From: Pseudomonadota bacterium
GTDB taxonomy: Bacteria; Pseudomonadota; Alphaproteobacteria; Sphingomonadales; Sphingomonadaceae
Assembly: GCA_020160755.1 (NCBI GenBank)
Contig: JAIUPN010000006.1
Location: forward strand, 1 to 64,000
Length of the DNA stretch: 64,000 nt
Direction: 5' to 3'
Shown: piece by piece, positions 54,869 through 64,000 of the stretch
Numbering within the stretch: position 1 is the first letter of the stretch
Layout of the letters: each line of letters begins with the position of its first letter
Notes under the pieces: generated by a model
Databases searched by the model: none
Seen by the model: the letters and a program-made list of their open reading frames with translations, nothing else
What the model was told of the DNA's origin: nothing
Made by a program: the position numbers and the translations under genes

Positions 54869-56638
54869 TTACAGCCGGTCCATGCGAAGCCAGCGCGTGT
54901 CGCCGATCCAGGCTTTCGACAGCGCCTTGTTCGCAGCGGCGGCTTCGAGCCTGTGCCCCTGCGCGGCTTCGCTGCGGCCGAGCCCGTACAGCGCCCAGCC
55001 GTTGTTCGGCGTTTGCGCGAGCGCGCTGCGGAATGCATCGCTCGCTTCGGCGTGGCGCCCCGCGCGAAACAGCGCTGCGCCGAGCGACTGCTTCACCGGA
55101 TAATACCAGTAAGCGGGCTCTTGATAGGGAATGCTCCCCTCGATTTCCGCCGCGCGCCGATAGAAGGTGATCGCTTCGTCCAGACGCCCCTGCGCAGCCG
55201 CGAACCGGCCGCGCGCCACGAGTTCGGCAAGCATCAGCAAGTCCGCGGCGGGCACGCCCTGGTCGATCATGCCCTTCAGCACGCCCGATGTCCGGAGACT
55301 TTCCATCGCGGCCATTTCGCGGTCGAACCCGGCGCGGTCGCGAAGGGCCGCATAGGCGACGCCGCGCGCATAGTGGCGCATCCCGGCCGCATAAGGCAGC
55401 CGCGGGTCGGCCGCGGGCATCGCCAATATCGCCTTCGGCCCGGCGAACTGCGCCATCGCCATATAGGGCGCGGCATCGATCGCCTGTATCCACGCCAGTC
55501 GCGCCGAGGTTTCGGGATCGAGCACGGTCCGCAGGCGCTGCGCCTCGCGGACCGCGGTGCGCAGGTCGCCCGCCATTTGCGCCGAGGTCACGATGAAATG
55601 GATATTGTGCGGATAATAGCCGTAGCGCACGAGGCCATTGTCGCCCGCGCTGCGGATATAGGCCTCGTCGGCCCGCGCCGCCGCAATATTGGCGCGGATG
55701 GAGTCAGCGTGCCGGCCCCGGAGTTGATAGATATGGCCGGGCATGTGGACGAGGTGCGCGGCACTGGGGGCCAACGGGTTTGCGAGCCGATCGGCCGCAG
55801 CCTCGGCGCGCTTGGGGTCGCTCGCCTCGAGCAGGTGGATATAGAGATGGTTCGCCTGCACATGGCCGGGATTGCGGCGCAGCACCGTTTCGACGAGGCG
55901 CACGGCTTCGCCGCTGCGGCCGACGGGCGTCTTCTTGTCGGCCTCCCAATAATTCCAAGGGCTGGTATCCATCGCCGCCTCGGCCGCGAGAACCGCGACA
56001 TCGTCGTCGCCCGGAAAACGGCGCGCGACGTCGAGCATCGCATCGGCATAGCTCGCATCGAGCGCAGCGCGGTCCGCCTTCGCATCGCGCGAATAGCGCT
56101 GCGCCACGGCCTCAATCAACGCACGCTCCATCGATGTCGCCGCGCTGCGCAGCGCCATCGCGCGGTCCATCGCATCGAGCGCCGCGCCATGGTCGCGATC
56201 GTCCATCGGCGCGTTGATGTTCGGGCCGAGCGCCACGGCCTCGCCCCACCAGCACATCGCGCAGTCGGGATCGAGACGTTGCGCCTCGCGGAACGATCGC
56301 ACCGCGCCGGCGTGGTTAAAGCCATAGGTCAGGATCAGCCCTTGGCTGAAATAGCGCCGCGCCTGCGGCGCGCGCGTCGAAACCGGGAACGGCGACGCGG
56401 CGAGATCGGGATAGAGCGGGATCGTTTTCCCCGCGCTGGCCGGCGCAGCGATGGCGGAGGCAATCAGCAGCTCGTTAGCGAGCGCCGATCCTGCGCGCCG
56501 CACCCCGCACGACAGCGAGGCCAGCCGGCTGGGATCGAGCGCATCGAGCGCCGCCGCCGAAAAGCCGGGCAAGGGCGAGAAGCTGGCGAGAGAAAAACCG
56601 ACGCCAATGATCGCGGCGAGCTTTAACGGACGATGCAT
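54869..56638 (-). CDS. Secreted tetratricopeptide-repeat protein
   Basis: A 589-residue exported protein with signal peptide (LAAIIGVGFSLASFSPLPGFS). TPR-like helical pairs include AVRSFREAQRLDPDCAMCWWGEA, VRLVETVLRRNPGHVQANHLYIHLLEASD (split) and the C-terminal DAFRSALAQTPNNGWALYGLGRSEAAQG. The HLVHMPGHIYQLRGRHADS motif is conserved in a family of TPR proteins of unknown function. The enzymatic role, if any, is unknown. Confidence 0.8.
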   Translation of the reverse strand: MHRPLKLAAIIGVGFSLASFSPLPGFSAAALDALDPSRLASLSCGVRRAGSALANELLIASAIAAPASAGKTIPLYPDLAASPFPVSTRAPQARRYFSQGLILTYGFNHAGAVRSFREAQRLDPDCAMCWWGEAVALGPNINAPMDDRDHGAALDAMDRAMALRSAATSMERALIEAVAQRYSRDAKADRAALDASYADAMLDVARRFPGDDDVAVLAAEAAMDTSPWNYWEADKKTPVGRSGEAVRLVETVLRRNPGHVQANHLYIHLLEASDPKRAEAAADRLANPLAPSAAHLVHMPGHIYQLRGRHADSIRANIAAARADEAYIRSAGDNGLVRYGYYPHNIHFIVTSAQMAGDLRTAVREAQRLRTVLDPETSARLAWIQAIDAAPYMAMAQFAGPKAILAMPAADPRLPYAAGMRHYARGVAYAALRDRAGFDREMAAMESLRTSGVLKGMIDQGVPAADLLMLAELVARGRFAAAQGRLDEAITFYRRAAEIEGSIPYQEPAYWYYPVKQSLGAALFRAGRHAEASDAFRSALAQTPNNGWALYGLGRSEAAQGHRLEAAAANKALSKAWIGDTRWLRMDRL

Positions 56639-56811
56639 CACAATCCCCCTCTTCCTGCGAAGGCGAACCAGAAACAAGCTTCCGACCTATCACAAAAGTA
56701 GAATATTCCCAAGTTCCGGGGGTGATTTCAGATTTCTGATTAAATTCCGAAGGATATACTGTGGGTATGCAAGAATCGATACCAACTGTTCACTTGCCTT
56801 GGCCGGGATCT

Positions 56812-57582
56812 TCAGTGAACGCGCGCCATCTCGTCGGCTCGCAGGGTCAGCACGCGTGCACGGTTGCGCGTGACGGCGATGGTGTGTTCGAACTGGGCCG
56901 ATAGTTTCCCGTCGGCCGTGACGACGGTCCAGCCGTCCGCCAGGGTCCGGACCGATCGCCTCCCCTGATTGAGCATCGGTTCGATCGTGAACACCATGCC
57001 CTCACGCAGAACCAGCCCGGTTCCGGGCCGGCCATAATGCAGGATTTGCGGCTCTTCGTGCATCTCGCGCCCGATGCCATGCCCGCAATATTCGCGGACG
57101 ATCGAATAGCCATGTCGTTTGGCGTGGCGCTCGATGGCATGACCGATGTCGCCGAGCCTCGCCCCCGGGCGTACCGCAGCGATGCCCTTCCACATCGCGT
57201 CACAGGTGACCGAGACCAGCCGCCGCGCCGCTGGCGCGACATCGCCGATCAGGTAGGTCTTGCTGGAATCGGCGATATAGCCGCCCTTTTCCAGCGTGAT
57301 GTCGAAGTTGACGATATCGCCGTTCCGCAAAATGTCGGTTTCGGACGGCACGCCGTGACACACGACGTCGTTCCGCGAACAGTTGAGGACATATTCATAA
57401 CCATATTGCCCCTTGCTCGCGGGGCGTGCGGCAAGGCGACGCACGATCAGATCGTCAACCATGTCGTTCACCGCCATCGTCGAAAGACCGGCGAGCGCGA
57501 CGGTGTCGAGATGTCCGAAGACCGACGCCAGCAGGCGCCCGGCCTCCGCCATCAGCTCGATTTCGTGCGGGGATTTCGTCAC
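56812..57582 (-). CDS. map: Type I methionine aminopeptidase (second-class, ParD-linked)
   Basis: A 256-residue metalloprotease of the pita-bread fold. Metal ligands appear in VNFDITLEKGGYIADSSKTY (two Asp), CGHGIGREMHEEPQILHYG (His), FTIEPML (Glu) and AQFEHTIAV (Glu). It removes N-terminal methionine. The usual GDTSRM is here ADSSKTY, so this is a divergent paralogue rather than the housekeeping copy, which is presumably elsewhere. It starts at ATG 57582, overlapping the ParD-like gene stop. Confidence 0.88.
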   Translation of the reverse strand: MTKSPHEIELMAEAGRLLASVFGHLDTVALAGLSTMAVNDMVDDLIVRRLAARPASKGQYGYEYVLNCSRNDVVCHGVPSETDILRNGDIVNFDITLEKGGYIADSSKTYLIGDVAPAARRLVSVTCDAMWKGIAAVRPGARLGDIGHAIERHAKRHGYSIVREYCGHGIGREMHEEPQILHYGRPGTGLVLREGMVFTIEPMLNQGRRSVRTLADGWTVVTADGKLSAQFEHTIAVTRNRARVLTLRADEMARVH

Positions 57583-57785
57583 GTCCCCGCTCGCACATCA
57601 TCGGCGCGGACCGCTTCGCGCAGTTCGCGCGACGCGACCTCATAGAATGTCAGTCCGGGCTCCAGCTCGCAGAGCATACCGATCCGGATCCAGAACGCCG
57701 CCTGCGCATTGATCGAACGCCCCGACACCTTGCACGCCTTGCGCAGCTGATCGTGCAGATCGTCGTCGATATTTACGATTCCCAT
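57579..57785 (-). CDS. ParD-like ribbon-helix-helix protein
   Basis: A 68-residue protein matching the ParD-like antitoxin family: basic-hydrophobic start GIVNIDDDLHDQLRKACKVSGRSINAQAAFWIRIG (split beta strand and two helices), then an acidic C-terminal tail. RHH proteins bind palindromic DNA as dimers. A perfect 14-bp inverted repeat abuts its start codon, so it probably represses its own operon. Its partner position is taken by methionine aminopeptidase instead of a ParE toxin. Confidence 0.8.
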   Translation of the reverse strand: MGIVNIDDDLHDQLRKACKVSGRSINAQAAFWIRIGMLCELEPGLTFYEVASRELREAVRADDVRAGT

Positions 57786-57791
57786 GGATTC

Positions 57792-57833
57792 ACCCTGAAT
57801 ATATGCAACATATATGTTTCATATATTCAGGGT
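57792..57833 (-). promoter_or_regulatory. Nested palindromic operator of the ParD-like/map operon
   Basis: ACCCTGAATATATG (57792-57805) and CATATATTCAGGGT (57820-57833) form a perfect 14-bp inverted repeat. The 14-bp spacer itself contains the perfect palindrome AACATATATGTT (57807-57818). On the minus strand the proximal arm overlaps the ribosome site AGGGTG of the ParD-like gene. Confidence 0.75.
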
Positions 57834-57844
57834 CGTGGGAGTCG

Positions 57845-60373
57845 TCAATCGGCGGTCACCTCGATCTCGCGCACCTGCCGGATATCGGCCGAGGACGAGC
57901 CCGCCATGATCCGGTAGCGGCCCGGCACGACGCGCCATGCGCCGCTGTCCGCATCGAACCGCGAAAAGGCGCGCGGGTCGAGCGTGACCGAGACGGTCTT
58001 ACGTGCCTTTGGCGCCAGATCGACCTTGGCAAAGCCGCGCAGCGCGATCGGCGGGTCGTCTGCCGCCGGAGCAAGCGGCGCCACATAGAATTGCACAACT
58101 TCCTTGCCCGCGACCGCGCCGTCGTTGCGCAGCGTGACGCGCACCGGCACCGCTGCACTGCCCTTGATGCGCGCCGGACCCGACAGCCCCGAATAGGTGA
58201 AGCGCGTGTAGCTGAGCCCGTGACCGAACGGGAAAAGCGGCTTCACACCGCGCGCCGCATAGCCGCGATAACCGACGAGCAAGCCTTCCGAATAGGGCGT
58301 CTTCGCGCCCTTGAGGTTGATGGTGTCGTCCTCGGTCCGCGCCGGGAAGGTAACGGGCAGCTTGCCCGACGGATTGACCTTGCCGGTCAGGATATTCGCG
58401 AGCGCCGCAGCACCGCCCTCGCCCGGCAGCCACATGTCGACGATCGCCGGTGCCTTGTCTGCCCAGGGCATCGTCATCGCGGCGCCGGCGTTGACGACGA
58501 CCGCGGTCTTGGGGTTGGCGGCGATCACCGCCTCGACGAGCTTGTTCTGGTCGCCCGGCAGGTCGAGCGAGGTGCGGTCATACCCCTCGCCTTCGGTCGT
58601 CGACGAAGAGCCGACGAAGACCACCGCGGCATCGGCGCCGCGCGCCGCCGCGACCGCCTCGTCGAACGAGGGCAGCGGTTCGCGGATACCGAAGCTCAGA
58701 TATTCATACGGTGTCTGGCCGGTGACATAATCGATGCGGATCGGGTAGCTGCGACCTGCTTCGAGTGCGACCGCGACCGTCCGCCGCGGGATCGGGAAGC
58801 CGAGCACATCGCGGATGTCGGGCTTCGACGCGCTCGCCTTGTTGAGCACGGTCTTGCCGTCGAGCGTGATCGTCGCATTGCCGGTGCCGCGGGTACTGAA
58901 TTCATAGGTGCCGCTCTTTTCGGGCCAGAACTGCCCTTCCCAACGGAAAGCGGCGTAACCGGTGACCTGCGGCCCCGCGATGTTGCCGCTGATCCGTTTG
59001 AGGAAAGTCGTGGCGGTTTCGCGCTTCACGGGTTCGCCGCTCATATCGGCCGTGGCATAATAGGTCGCGGCGAGCCCGGTGACGCCACGATCGGTTCCGG
59101 GGCTGAACAATTTGGGATTGGCGCCCGGCGGCGTTTCTTCATTGTCGACACCGCGTGCGTGGATGATCTTCACGCCGGGCAGCGCCGCCTTGAGCGCGGC
59201 GAGAGGCGTGCTTGTCTCGAACGGCACGACCGCCGAACTGCCGTCACCCTGGATGCGCACGACATCGGCATTGGGGCCGATCACCGCGAGCGATTTGATC
59301 GACGACGGCAGCGGCAACACGCCGCTGTTCCTGAGGAGGACGATCGCTTCCTCGGCCGCGCTCTGCGCGAGCGCGGCGTTGCGCGGGGTCGTTTCGGCGA
59401 TCGGGCGTACGACGCCGCGTTCGATTGCGCCGCTGCGCACGATCAGCCGCACCATGCGGCGGGCATTGTCGTCGAGCTGCGCGGTCGTGACCTTGCCCTC
59501 GTCGACCGCTTTCCTGAGCTTGGGCCCGAAATGGTTCGGCGGCCCCGGCATTTCGAGATCCATGCCGGCGTTCACGGTGGTCGCGGTCGAGTGGACCGCA
59601 CCCCAGTCGGACACGACGAAACCCTTGTATCCCCACTCACCCTTGAGCAGGTCGGTCAGCAGCCAGCGGTTCTCGGCGGCGTGCGTGCCGTTGATCTTGT
59701 TGTACGATGCCATAACCGACCAGGGATCTCCCTGTTTGATCACCGTCTCGAACGCCGGGAGATAGATTTCGCGCAGCGTCCGCGGATCGACGACCGAGTC
59801 GACGATGAAGCGGTTGGTTTCCTGATTGTTCGCGGCGAAATGCTTGAGCGAGACGCCGATGCCCGCGCCCTGCGCGCCCTTCACATAGCCAAGTCCGATC
59901 TGGCCCGCGAGATACGGATCTTCCGAATAGGTTTCGAAATTGCGGCCCCAGCGCGGGGTGCGCACAATGTTGACCGTCGGCGCCAGGAGAACGTCGGCAC
60001 CATGCGCGAGCGTTTCTTTGCCGATCGCTGCACCGACCTTCGCGGTCAGGTCGGGATTCCACGTCGCCGCCATCGCGACGCCGACGGGAAACACCGTTGC
60101 GGGTTTGCCGTCGGGCGACCGCACGCCGGTCGGCCCGTCGGTCATGCGGATCGAGGGGATGCCGAGCCGTTCAATCGGGTTCAACGTCATCGACGATTCT
60201 CCCGCGAGCAGCAGGATCTTCTCGTCGAGCGTCAGCCGCCCCATCAGGTCGTCGACGCGCGCTTCGAGCGGCGCCGACTTGTCCTTGTAGATCATATCCT
60301 TCGCCTGAGCGCCGGACAGCGCCACCGTGGAAGACAGCAAGCTTGCCGCCAGATAGGCTGTCCGGCTCTTCAT
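57845..60373 (-). CDS. GH3 beta-glucosidase with PA14 insert
   Basis: An 842-residue exported glycoside hydrolase: signal peptide (LAASLLSSTVALSGAQA), GH3 N-terminal TIM barrel (MTDGPTGVRSP, GVSLKHFAANNQETNR, nucleophile Asp in KGFVVSDWGAVHST), GH3 C-terminal domain (IGPNADVVRIQGDGSS), a PA14 lectin-like insert around residues 400-540 (YAAFRWEGQFWPEKSGTYEF) and a fibronectin-III-like end (GKEVVQFYVAPLAP). It would release glucose from beta-glucosides in the periplasm. ATG at 60373 overlaps the previous stop (TGATG). Confidence 0.92.
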   Translation of the reverse strand: MKSRTAYLAASLLSSTVALSGAQAKDMIYKDKSAPLEARVDDLMGRLTLDEKILLLAGESSMTLNPIERLGIPSIRMTDGPTGVRSPDGKPATVFPVGVAMAATWNPDLTAKVGAAIGKETLAHGADVLLAPTVNIVRTPRWGRNFETYSEDPYLAGQIGLGYVKGAQGAGIGVSLKHFAANNQETNRFIVDSVVDPRTLREIYLPAFETVIKQGDPWSVMASYNKINGTHAAENRWLLTDLLKGEWGYKGFVVSDWGAVHSTATTVNAGMDLEMPGPPNHFGPKLRKAVDEGKVTTAQLDDNARRMVRLIVRSGAIERGVVRPIAETTPRNAALAQSAAEEAIVLLRNSGVLPLPSSIKSLAVIGPNADVVRIQGDGSSAVVPFETSTPLAALKAALPGVKIIHARGVDNEETPPGANPKLFSPGTDRGVTGLAATYYATADMSGEPVKRETATTFLKRISGNIAGPQVTGYAAFRWEGQFWPEKSGTYEFSTRGTGNATITLDGKTVLNKASASKPDIRDVLGFPIPRRTVAVALEAGRSYPIRIDYVTGQTPYEYLSFGIREPLPSFDEAVAAARGADAAVVFVGSSSTTEGEGYDRTSLDLPGDQNKLVEAVIAANPKTAVVVNAGAAMTMPWADKAPAIVDMWLPGEGGAAALANILTGKVNPSGKLPVTFPARTEDDTINLKGAKTPYSEGLLVGYRGYAARGVKPLFPFGHGLSYTRFTYSGLSGPARIKGSAAVPVRVTLRNDGAVAGKEVVQFYVAPLAPAADDPPIALRGFAKVDLAPKARKTVSVTLDPRAFSRFDADSGAWRVVPGRYRIMAGSSSADIRQVREIEVTAD

Positions 60374-60696
60374 CACTTGATCTCCGCCAGGTCCTTGGCG
60401 GTCGCGGCCAGCATCTCGTCGGTGATCTTGCCGTTCGAATAGGGCTGAAGCTGCGTCAGGCTGATCGCCTTGAACATCTCATATTCGGGGAGCGCGATCA
60501 TGCCGGGGAAATGCTTTTCGATCACCGCCTTGCCCTTTTCGTCGGCGACGATGTCCTGCAGCGGGGTGTCGAGGTTATATTTGGCATCGGCGGCGGGCGC
60601 AGCTGGCGCAGGTGCGGGCGCGGCGGGCGCAGGCGTGCCTTGGGCGAAAGCGGGCGCGGCGGCCATCAGCGCCGCAACAAACATGGCAGTTTTCAT
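60373..60696 (-). CDS. Small secreted protein with Pro/Ala linker
   Basis: A 107-residue exported protein (signal [15 protein letters not shown]), a Pro/Ala linker (about residues 20-37) and a helical domain carrying [17 protein letters not shown] and [16 protein letters not shown]. Similar short helical domains occur fused to secreted hydrolases in sphingomonads, as I remember them; function is unknown. Coupled by overlap on both sides to the CoA ligase and the beta-glucosidase. Confidence 0.75.
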   Translation of the reverse strand: MKTAMFVAALMAAAPAFAQGTPAPAAPAPAPAAPAADAKYNLDTPLQDIVADEKGKAVIEKHFPGMIALPEYEMFKAISLTQLQPYSNGKITDEMLAATAKDLAEIK

Positions 60697-62369
60697 GATA
60701 TGTCTTCCTTTCCGAGATCGGCGACCATCGCTTCTCTGATCAGATATTTCTGCACCTTCCCCGTCACCGTCGTGGGGAAGGCGTTCACAATGCGCACATA
60801 GCGCGGGACTTTATAGTGGGCGATTTGCCCGCGGCAGAATTCGCGCATGTCGTCGGCGCTCGCATCCGTGCCGGGCTTCAAACGCACCCACGCGCACAGT
60901 TCCTCGCCCATGCGCTCGTCGGGAATGCCGACCACCGCGACATCTTCGACCGCGGGATGGCGATAGAGATAATCCTCGACCTCGCGCGGATAGATATTCT
61001 CTCCGCCGCGGATCACCATGTCCTTGAGGCGTCCGACGATATTGCCATAGCCTTCGGCGTCGATCGTCGCGAGGTCGCCCGAGTGCATCCAGCCGTCCTC
61101 GTCGATCGAGTCCGCGGTGCGCTCGGGTTCGTCCCAATAGCCGATCATCACCGAATAACCGCGTGTGCAGAGCTCGCCGGGTTCGCCCGACGGGACGATC
61201 TTGCCATCGATATCGACGATCTTGCATTCGAGATGCGGCTGCACCCGGCCGATCGAACCGACGCGGCGCTCGAAGGGATCGTCGGGCGCGGTCTGGAAAC
61301 TCACCGGGCTGGTTTCGGTCATCCCGTAAGCGATCGTCACGTCGCGCATATTGAGCCGTTCGACGACCTGCCGCATCAGCGGTTCGGGACAGATGGCGCC
61401 CGCCATGCAGCCGGTGCGCAGCGACGACACGTCGAAGCGGTCGAAATCGGGATGCGCGAGCACCGCGATGAACATCGTCGGCACGCCATAGAGCGAAGTG
61501 CACCGCTCGACCTCAACCGCGCGCAGAACCGCTTCGGGGTCGAAGCCTTCGGACGGATAGATCATCGCCGCGCCATGGGTGATGCTGGCCAGATTGCCCA
61601 TCACCATGCCGAAGCAATGGTAGAGCGGCACGGGGATGCAGATGCGGTCGCCCTCCTCCAGCCCCTGCGTCCGTCCGACGAAATAGCCGTTGTTGAGGAT
61701 GTTGCGGTGGCTGAGCGTCGCACCCTTGGGCAGGCCGGTGGTGCCGCTGGTGAACTGGATGTTGATCGCATCCTTCGGGTCGAGCGTCGGGCCGATGGCG
61801 GCGAGGCGCTCGCGATCGCTATCGGTCGCGCGTGCAGCCGCATCGTCGAAGCCGAGCCAGCCGGGGCGCGTCTGCTCGCCGATCAGGATCAGCGAACGCA
61901 GCGTCGGCAGGCGAGCGGCATGAAGCTCGCCGGGCGCGCTCGCAGCGACTTCGGGCGCGAGCTCCTCGATCATCGCCGGATAGTCGCTCGTCTTGAAGCG
62001 GCTCGCGGCGACGAGCGCCGACAGGCCGACCTTGTTGATCGTATATTCGACCTCGGACAGGCGATAGGCGGGATTGATCGTGACGAGGATCAGCCCGGCG
62101 CGCGCCGCGGCGAACTGGGTCAGCGTCCATTCGACGCAATTGGGCGCCCAGATCCCGATGCGGTCGCCGGGATTGAGGCCAAGCGCGAGCAGCCCCGCGG
62201 CGAAAGCGTCGGACCGTTCGAGCAGCTCGGCGAAATTCCAGCTTATGCCCTGCCCGACCGAGACGAGCGCGTCGCGCGTCCCCCAGCGCCCGGCGGCGAG
62301 CGCGAGCGCGGCGCCGATCGTGTGCTCGATCAGCGGCGGTTCGCTGGCTCCATGAACATGGCTCGTCAT
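60693..62369 (-). CDS. AMP-dependent acyl-CoA ligase
   Basis: A 558-residue ANL-superfamily ligase with [18 protein letters not shown] (ATP P-loop), [52 protein letters not shown] (split) and the C-terminal lysine in [13 protein letters not shown]. It resembles medium/long-chain fatty acid and 4-coumarate CoA ligases. Downstream of a feruloyl-esterase-family gene, a hydroxycinnamate or other aromatic acid may be its substrate (inference). Overlaps both neighbours. Confidence 0.88.
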   Translation of the reverse strand: MTSHVHGASEPPLIEHTIGAALALAAGRWGTRDALVSVGQGISWNFAELLERSDAFAAGLLALGLNPGDRIGIWAPNCVEWTLTQFAAARAGLILVTINPAYRLSEVEYTINKVGLSALVAASRFKTSDYPAMIEELAPEVAASAPGELHAARLPTLRSLILIGEQTRPGWLGFDDAAARATDSDRERLAAIGPTLDPKDAINIQFTSGTTGLPKGATLSHRNILNNGYFVGRTQGLEEGDRICIPVPLYHCFGMVMGNLASITHGAAMIYPSEGFDPEAVLRAVEVERCTSLYGVPTMFIAVLAHPDFDRFDVSSLRTGCMAGAICPEPLMRQVVERLNMRDVTIAYGMTETSPVSFQTAPDDPFERRVGSIGRVQPHLECKIVDIDGKIVPSGEPGELCTRGYSVMIGYWDEPERTADSIDEDGWMHSGDLATIDAEGYGNIVGRLKDMVIRGGENIYPREVEDYLYRHPAVEDVAVVGIPDERMGEELCAWVRLKPGTDASADDMREFCRGQIAHYKVPRYVRIVNAFPTTVTGKVQKYLIREAMVADLGKEDIS

Positions 62370-63964
62370 TTTCCGGGTGCCTCGCAGGTAAAGCTCGCCG
62401 CATCGTCGGTCGAACCCTTATTGTCCCATTTCGCGACCTTGGGAAATGCACAGAGCGGCCGCGTCCGCCCGGCTTTGGCGGGCAAGCCGATATAGGCGAA
62501 CAGGTCGTTGTCGAACTTGGTCGCAATGATGCGTTCGGGCGCGGGTCCGCCCTGCCGCCAGCCGTCGAGCGCCGCCAGCGGATCGAAATTGTTCGGCCCC
62601 GGTCCCGCCAGGCAATGCGACATGCCGGGCACCATGAACAGGCGCACCGAGGTCGATGCGGCCCTCGGATTCGCGGCAACGAGGCGCTCATAATAATCGA
62701 CGGTGTTTTGCGCCGGGATGCCCGCGTCGTTCCAGCCATGATAAAGGATCAGCTTGCCGCCGCGCTTGTAAAAGGCGCCGAGGTTCGTGCTGTCGGCATC
62801 GAGATCGCCGCCGACGCGCACCTTCGCCAGCGCATAGTCGCGCTCGAGGTTGAAGTCGGAGAGCTGCCAGTCGGGGTTGGCGTGGACGAAATAGCGGAAG
62901 AAAGAGGTGCCGAACTTCACATGCTGCGAGGTCTTGCCGGTCAGCCACTGCGACCAGGTGCCCGCCTCGGCCTCGGCGCCGGGTGCGAAGCCGGGGTAGA
63001 AGCTCTTGCCGTCGGCGGTCTTCGGACCTTCGTAGAACAGCTTTGCGGTCGCAACCTCGCCGGGAGTCAGGCAGTCGGCGCCCTCGCCGCCCTTGCACGC
63101 CAGTCTGGCGGGATCGAAATGGCACGCGCGCGGATCGTCGATTACGCCATCCTTCACACCGTCGAGGGCGTCGCACTGGCCGAGCGATGCGGCCTGAAGC
63201 AATTTCAGTTTCGCCATCGACAGGTCGCCGCCGGGCTTGTTCGCCGCGACGGCATTGTTGGTGAAGGCGCTCGCCATACGCGTCCACGGCATCGCAGGCG
63301 CGCCCGCGATGATCGCGTCATAATCGGCCGGATAACGCTGCGCGAGGGTCAGCGCCTGCCGTCCGCCATCCGAACAGCCATGGAAATAGCTCGCGGCGAG
63401 CGGGTTTTCGTAAAAGGCGGCGATCACCTGCTTGGCCGTCTCGGCGCCGACATGATTGGCGCGCCAGCCATAGTCGCGGATCTTTTCAGGCGCGTTCAGC
63501 GCCCAGCTCGCGTCGACATCGGCTTCGCTGACATGCCCCATGTCGGTGCCGACCGCAGCATAACCCTTTTGCACCGCGCCGCGCATCAGCAGCGACGGCA
63601 GCAGCATGTTCGCGCCGAAGCCGCCATTGCCCGCGCCGAGCAGCTTGCCGTTCCAGCCGGCGCGTTCGGGCAGCCAGACCTCGACCTTGATCGACGATCC
63701 CGGCACGGGCGATAGCGTCGCCTGCACGCGGCAGAAAGCGGCGGGTGCGGGAAGACCGGGCTTGCCTGCTTCGAGATTGACCATCGCCCCGCCCGAAAGC
63801 GAGGTTGCGGCGGCGATTTTGCCGCCCTTCAGCGCCATGCCGGTCAAGGCTTCGCAGCTCCCGACCTTTTGTACGGCGGGTGTGGGCGCGGGCGCCGGCT
63901 CATTCGCGGTGCACCCCGCGAGCAGTGATCCGCCGGCGAGCAGGAGGAGTGAGGCGCCTCTCAT
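62366..63964 (-). CDS. Tannase/feruloyl esterase family lipoprotein
   Basis: A 532-residue lipoprotein (signal with lipobox LLAGC) of the tannase/feruloyl esterase family. The nucleophile Ser lies in [19 protein letters not shown], the acid in [14 protein letters not shown] and the His in [14 protein letters not shown], with the CS-D-HC pattern in which two cysteines join nucleophile and histidine loops. It would hydrolyse ester links of plant phenolics outside the inner membrane. Its ATG overlaps the stop of a gene running off the window edge. Confidence 0.9.
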   Translation of the reverse strand: MRGASLLLLAGGSLLAGCTANEPAPAPTPAVQKVGSCEALTGMALKGGKIAAATSLSGGAMVNLEAGKPGLPAPAAFCRVQATLSPVPGSSIKVEVWLPERAGWNGKLLGAGNGGFGANMLLPSLLMRGAVQKGYAAVGTDMGHVSEADVDASWALNAPEKIRDYGWRANHVGAETAKQVIAAFYENPLAASYFHGCSDGGRQALTLAQRYPADYDAIIAGAPAMPWTRMASAFTNNAVAANKPGGDLSMAKLKLLQAASLGQCDALDGVKDGVIDDPRACHFDPARLACKGGEGADCLTPGEVATAKLFYEGPKTADGKSFYPGFAPGAEAEAGTWSQWLTGKTSQHVKFGTSFFRYFVHANPDWQLSDFNLERDYALAKVRVGGDLDADSTNLGAFYKRGGKLILYHGWNDAGIPAQNTVDYYERLVAANPRAASTSVRLFMVPGMSHCLAGPGPNNFDPLAALDGWRQGGPAPERIIATKFDNDLFAYIGLPAKAGRTRPLCAFPKVAKWDNKGSTDDAASFTCEAPGK

Positions 63965-64000
63965 TTACCGACCAGTCCCTGACCGCGCATCCACTGGGCC
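63961..64000 (-). CDS. 3' end of an upstream gene (partial)
   Basis: The last 12 codons of a gene entering from beyond the right edge: [12 protein letters not shown] and TGA, overlapping the tannase start by ATGA. It therefore belongs to the same operon. The family cannot be identified from so little sequence. Confidence 0.6.
   Translation of the reverse strand, partial: AQWMRGQGLVGK

Noticed and set aside
57792..57833. Reading the large palindrome as the terminator of the GH3 gene
   Set aside because: It is AT-rich with a nested palindrome, has no terminal T-run, and overlaps the ribosome site of an RHH-protein gene, so an operator is more likely.

Overview
The window looks like chromosome of a GC-rich alphaproteobacterium of the Sphingomonadales, most likely close to Sphingopyxis (inference from gene content and codon use: TonB-dependent receptors, a DUF2339 protein, a Kdp potassium pump, GTG/TTG starts, very long antisense open frames typical of about 65% GC). 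I see no tRNA, rRNA, insertion sequence, prophage or CRISPR array. Genes are packed into operons whose members often overlap by the ATGA signature.

Layout. 461-6150 (+) is a chaperone-usher pilus operon with spore-coat-U (SCPU) type subunits; a lone SCPU-like gene and a PilZ-HTH regulator fusion lie convergent to it (6171-7394, -). 7610-10588 (-) is a DUF2339 membrane protein. 10815-18297 (-) is one tight eight-gene aromatic amino acid operon (PheH-like hydroxylase, TDO, kynurenine formamidase, kynureninase, nitrilase, gentisate-type cupin dioxygenase, FAH hydrolase, maleate isomerase) with a divergent Lrp/AsnC regulator. 19020-28703 (-) is the kdpFABCDE locus plus a porin and two small membrane proteins. 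Four copies of one ~48-bp promoter element tie these together as a probable KdpE regulon. 28816-32391 holds an ECF sigma/anti-sigma pair, a subtilase and a glycine-rich secreted protein; three matching GGAAN-N17-CGTT promoters suggest that they form one ECF regulon. 32841-35447 (+) is an SsuABC-type transporter behind a SAM-II-like riboswitch candidate.

35453-47306 (-) is a run of seven genes best read as a phosphonate catabolic unit: iron-dependent alcohol dehydrogenase, phosphonoacetate hydrolase (phnA), phosphonoacetaldehyde dehydrogenase (phnY), organophosphate-type MFS importer, TonB receptor, secreted NPP-type phosphodiesterase and acetyl-CoA synthetase, with a divergent LysR regulator. 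It lacks the transaminase PhnW, so 2-hydroxyethylphosphonate is the natural candidate substrate. 48451-51056 (-) is a second TonB receptor preceded by a 46-aa ORF and a second copy of the SAM-II-like element. 51265-54839 holds an aminotransferase, a LysR regulator and an acyl-CoA dehydrogenase; 54869-56638 is a TPR protein. 56812-57785 (-) is a methionine aminopeptidase translationally coupled to a ParD-like ribbon-helix-helix protein under a large perfect palindrome. 57845-63964 (-) is a plant-phenolic ester/glycoside operon (tannase/feruloyl-esterase family, acyl-CoA ligase, small secreted protein, GH3 beta-glucosidase).

The two most interesting systems are the tryptophan operon, whose gene set fits a route through 5-hydroxyanthranilate to fumarate, and the PhnW-free phosphonate cluster. 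Both are inferences from gene content and need biochemical proof.
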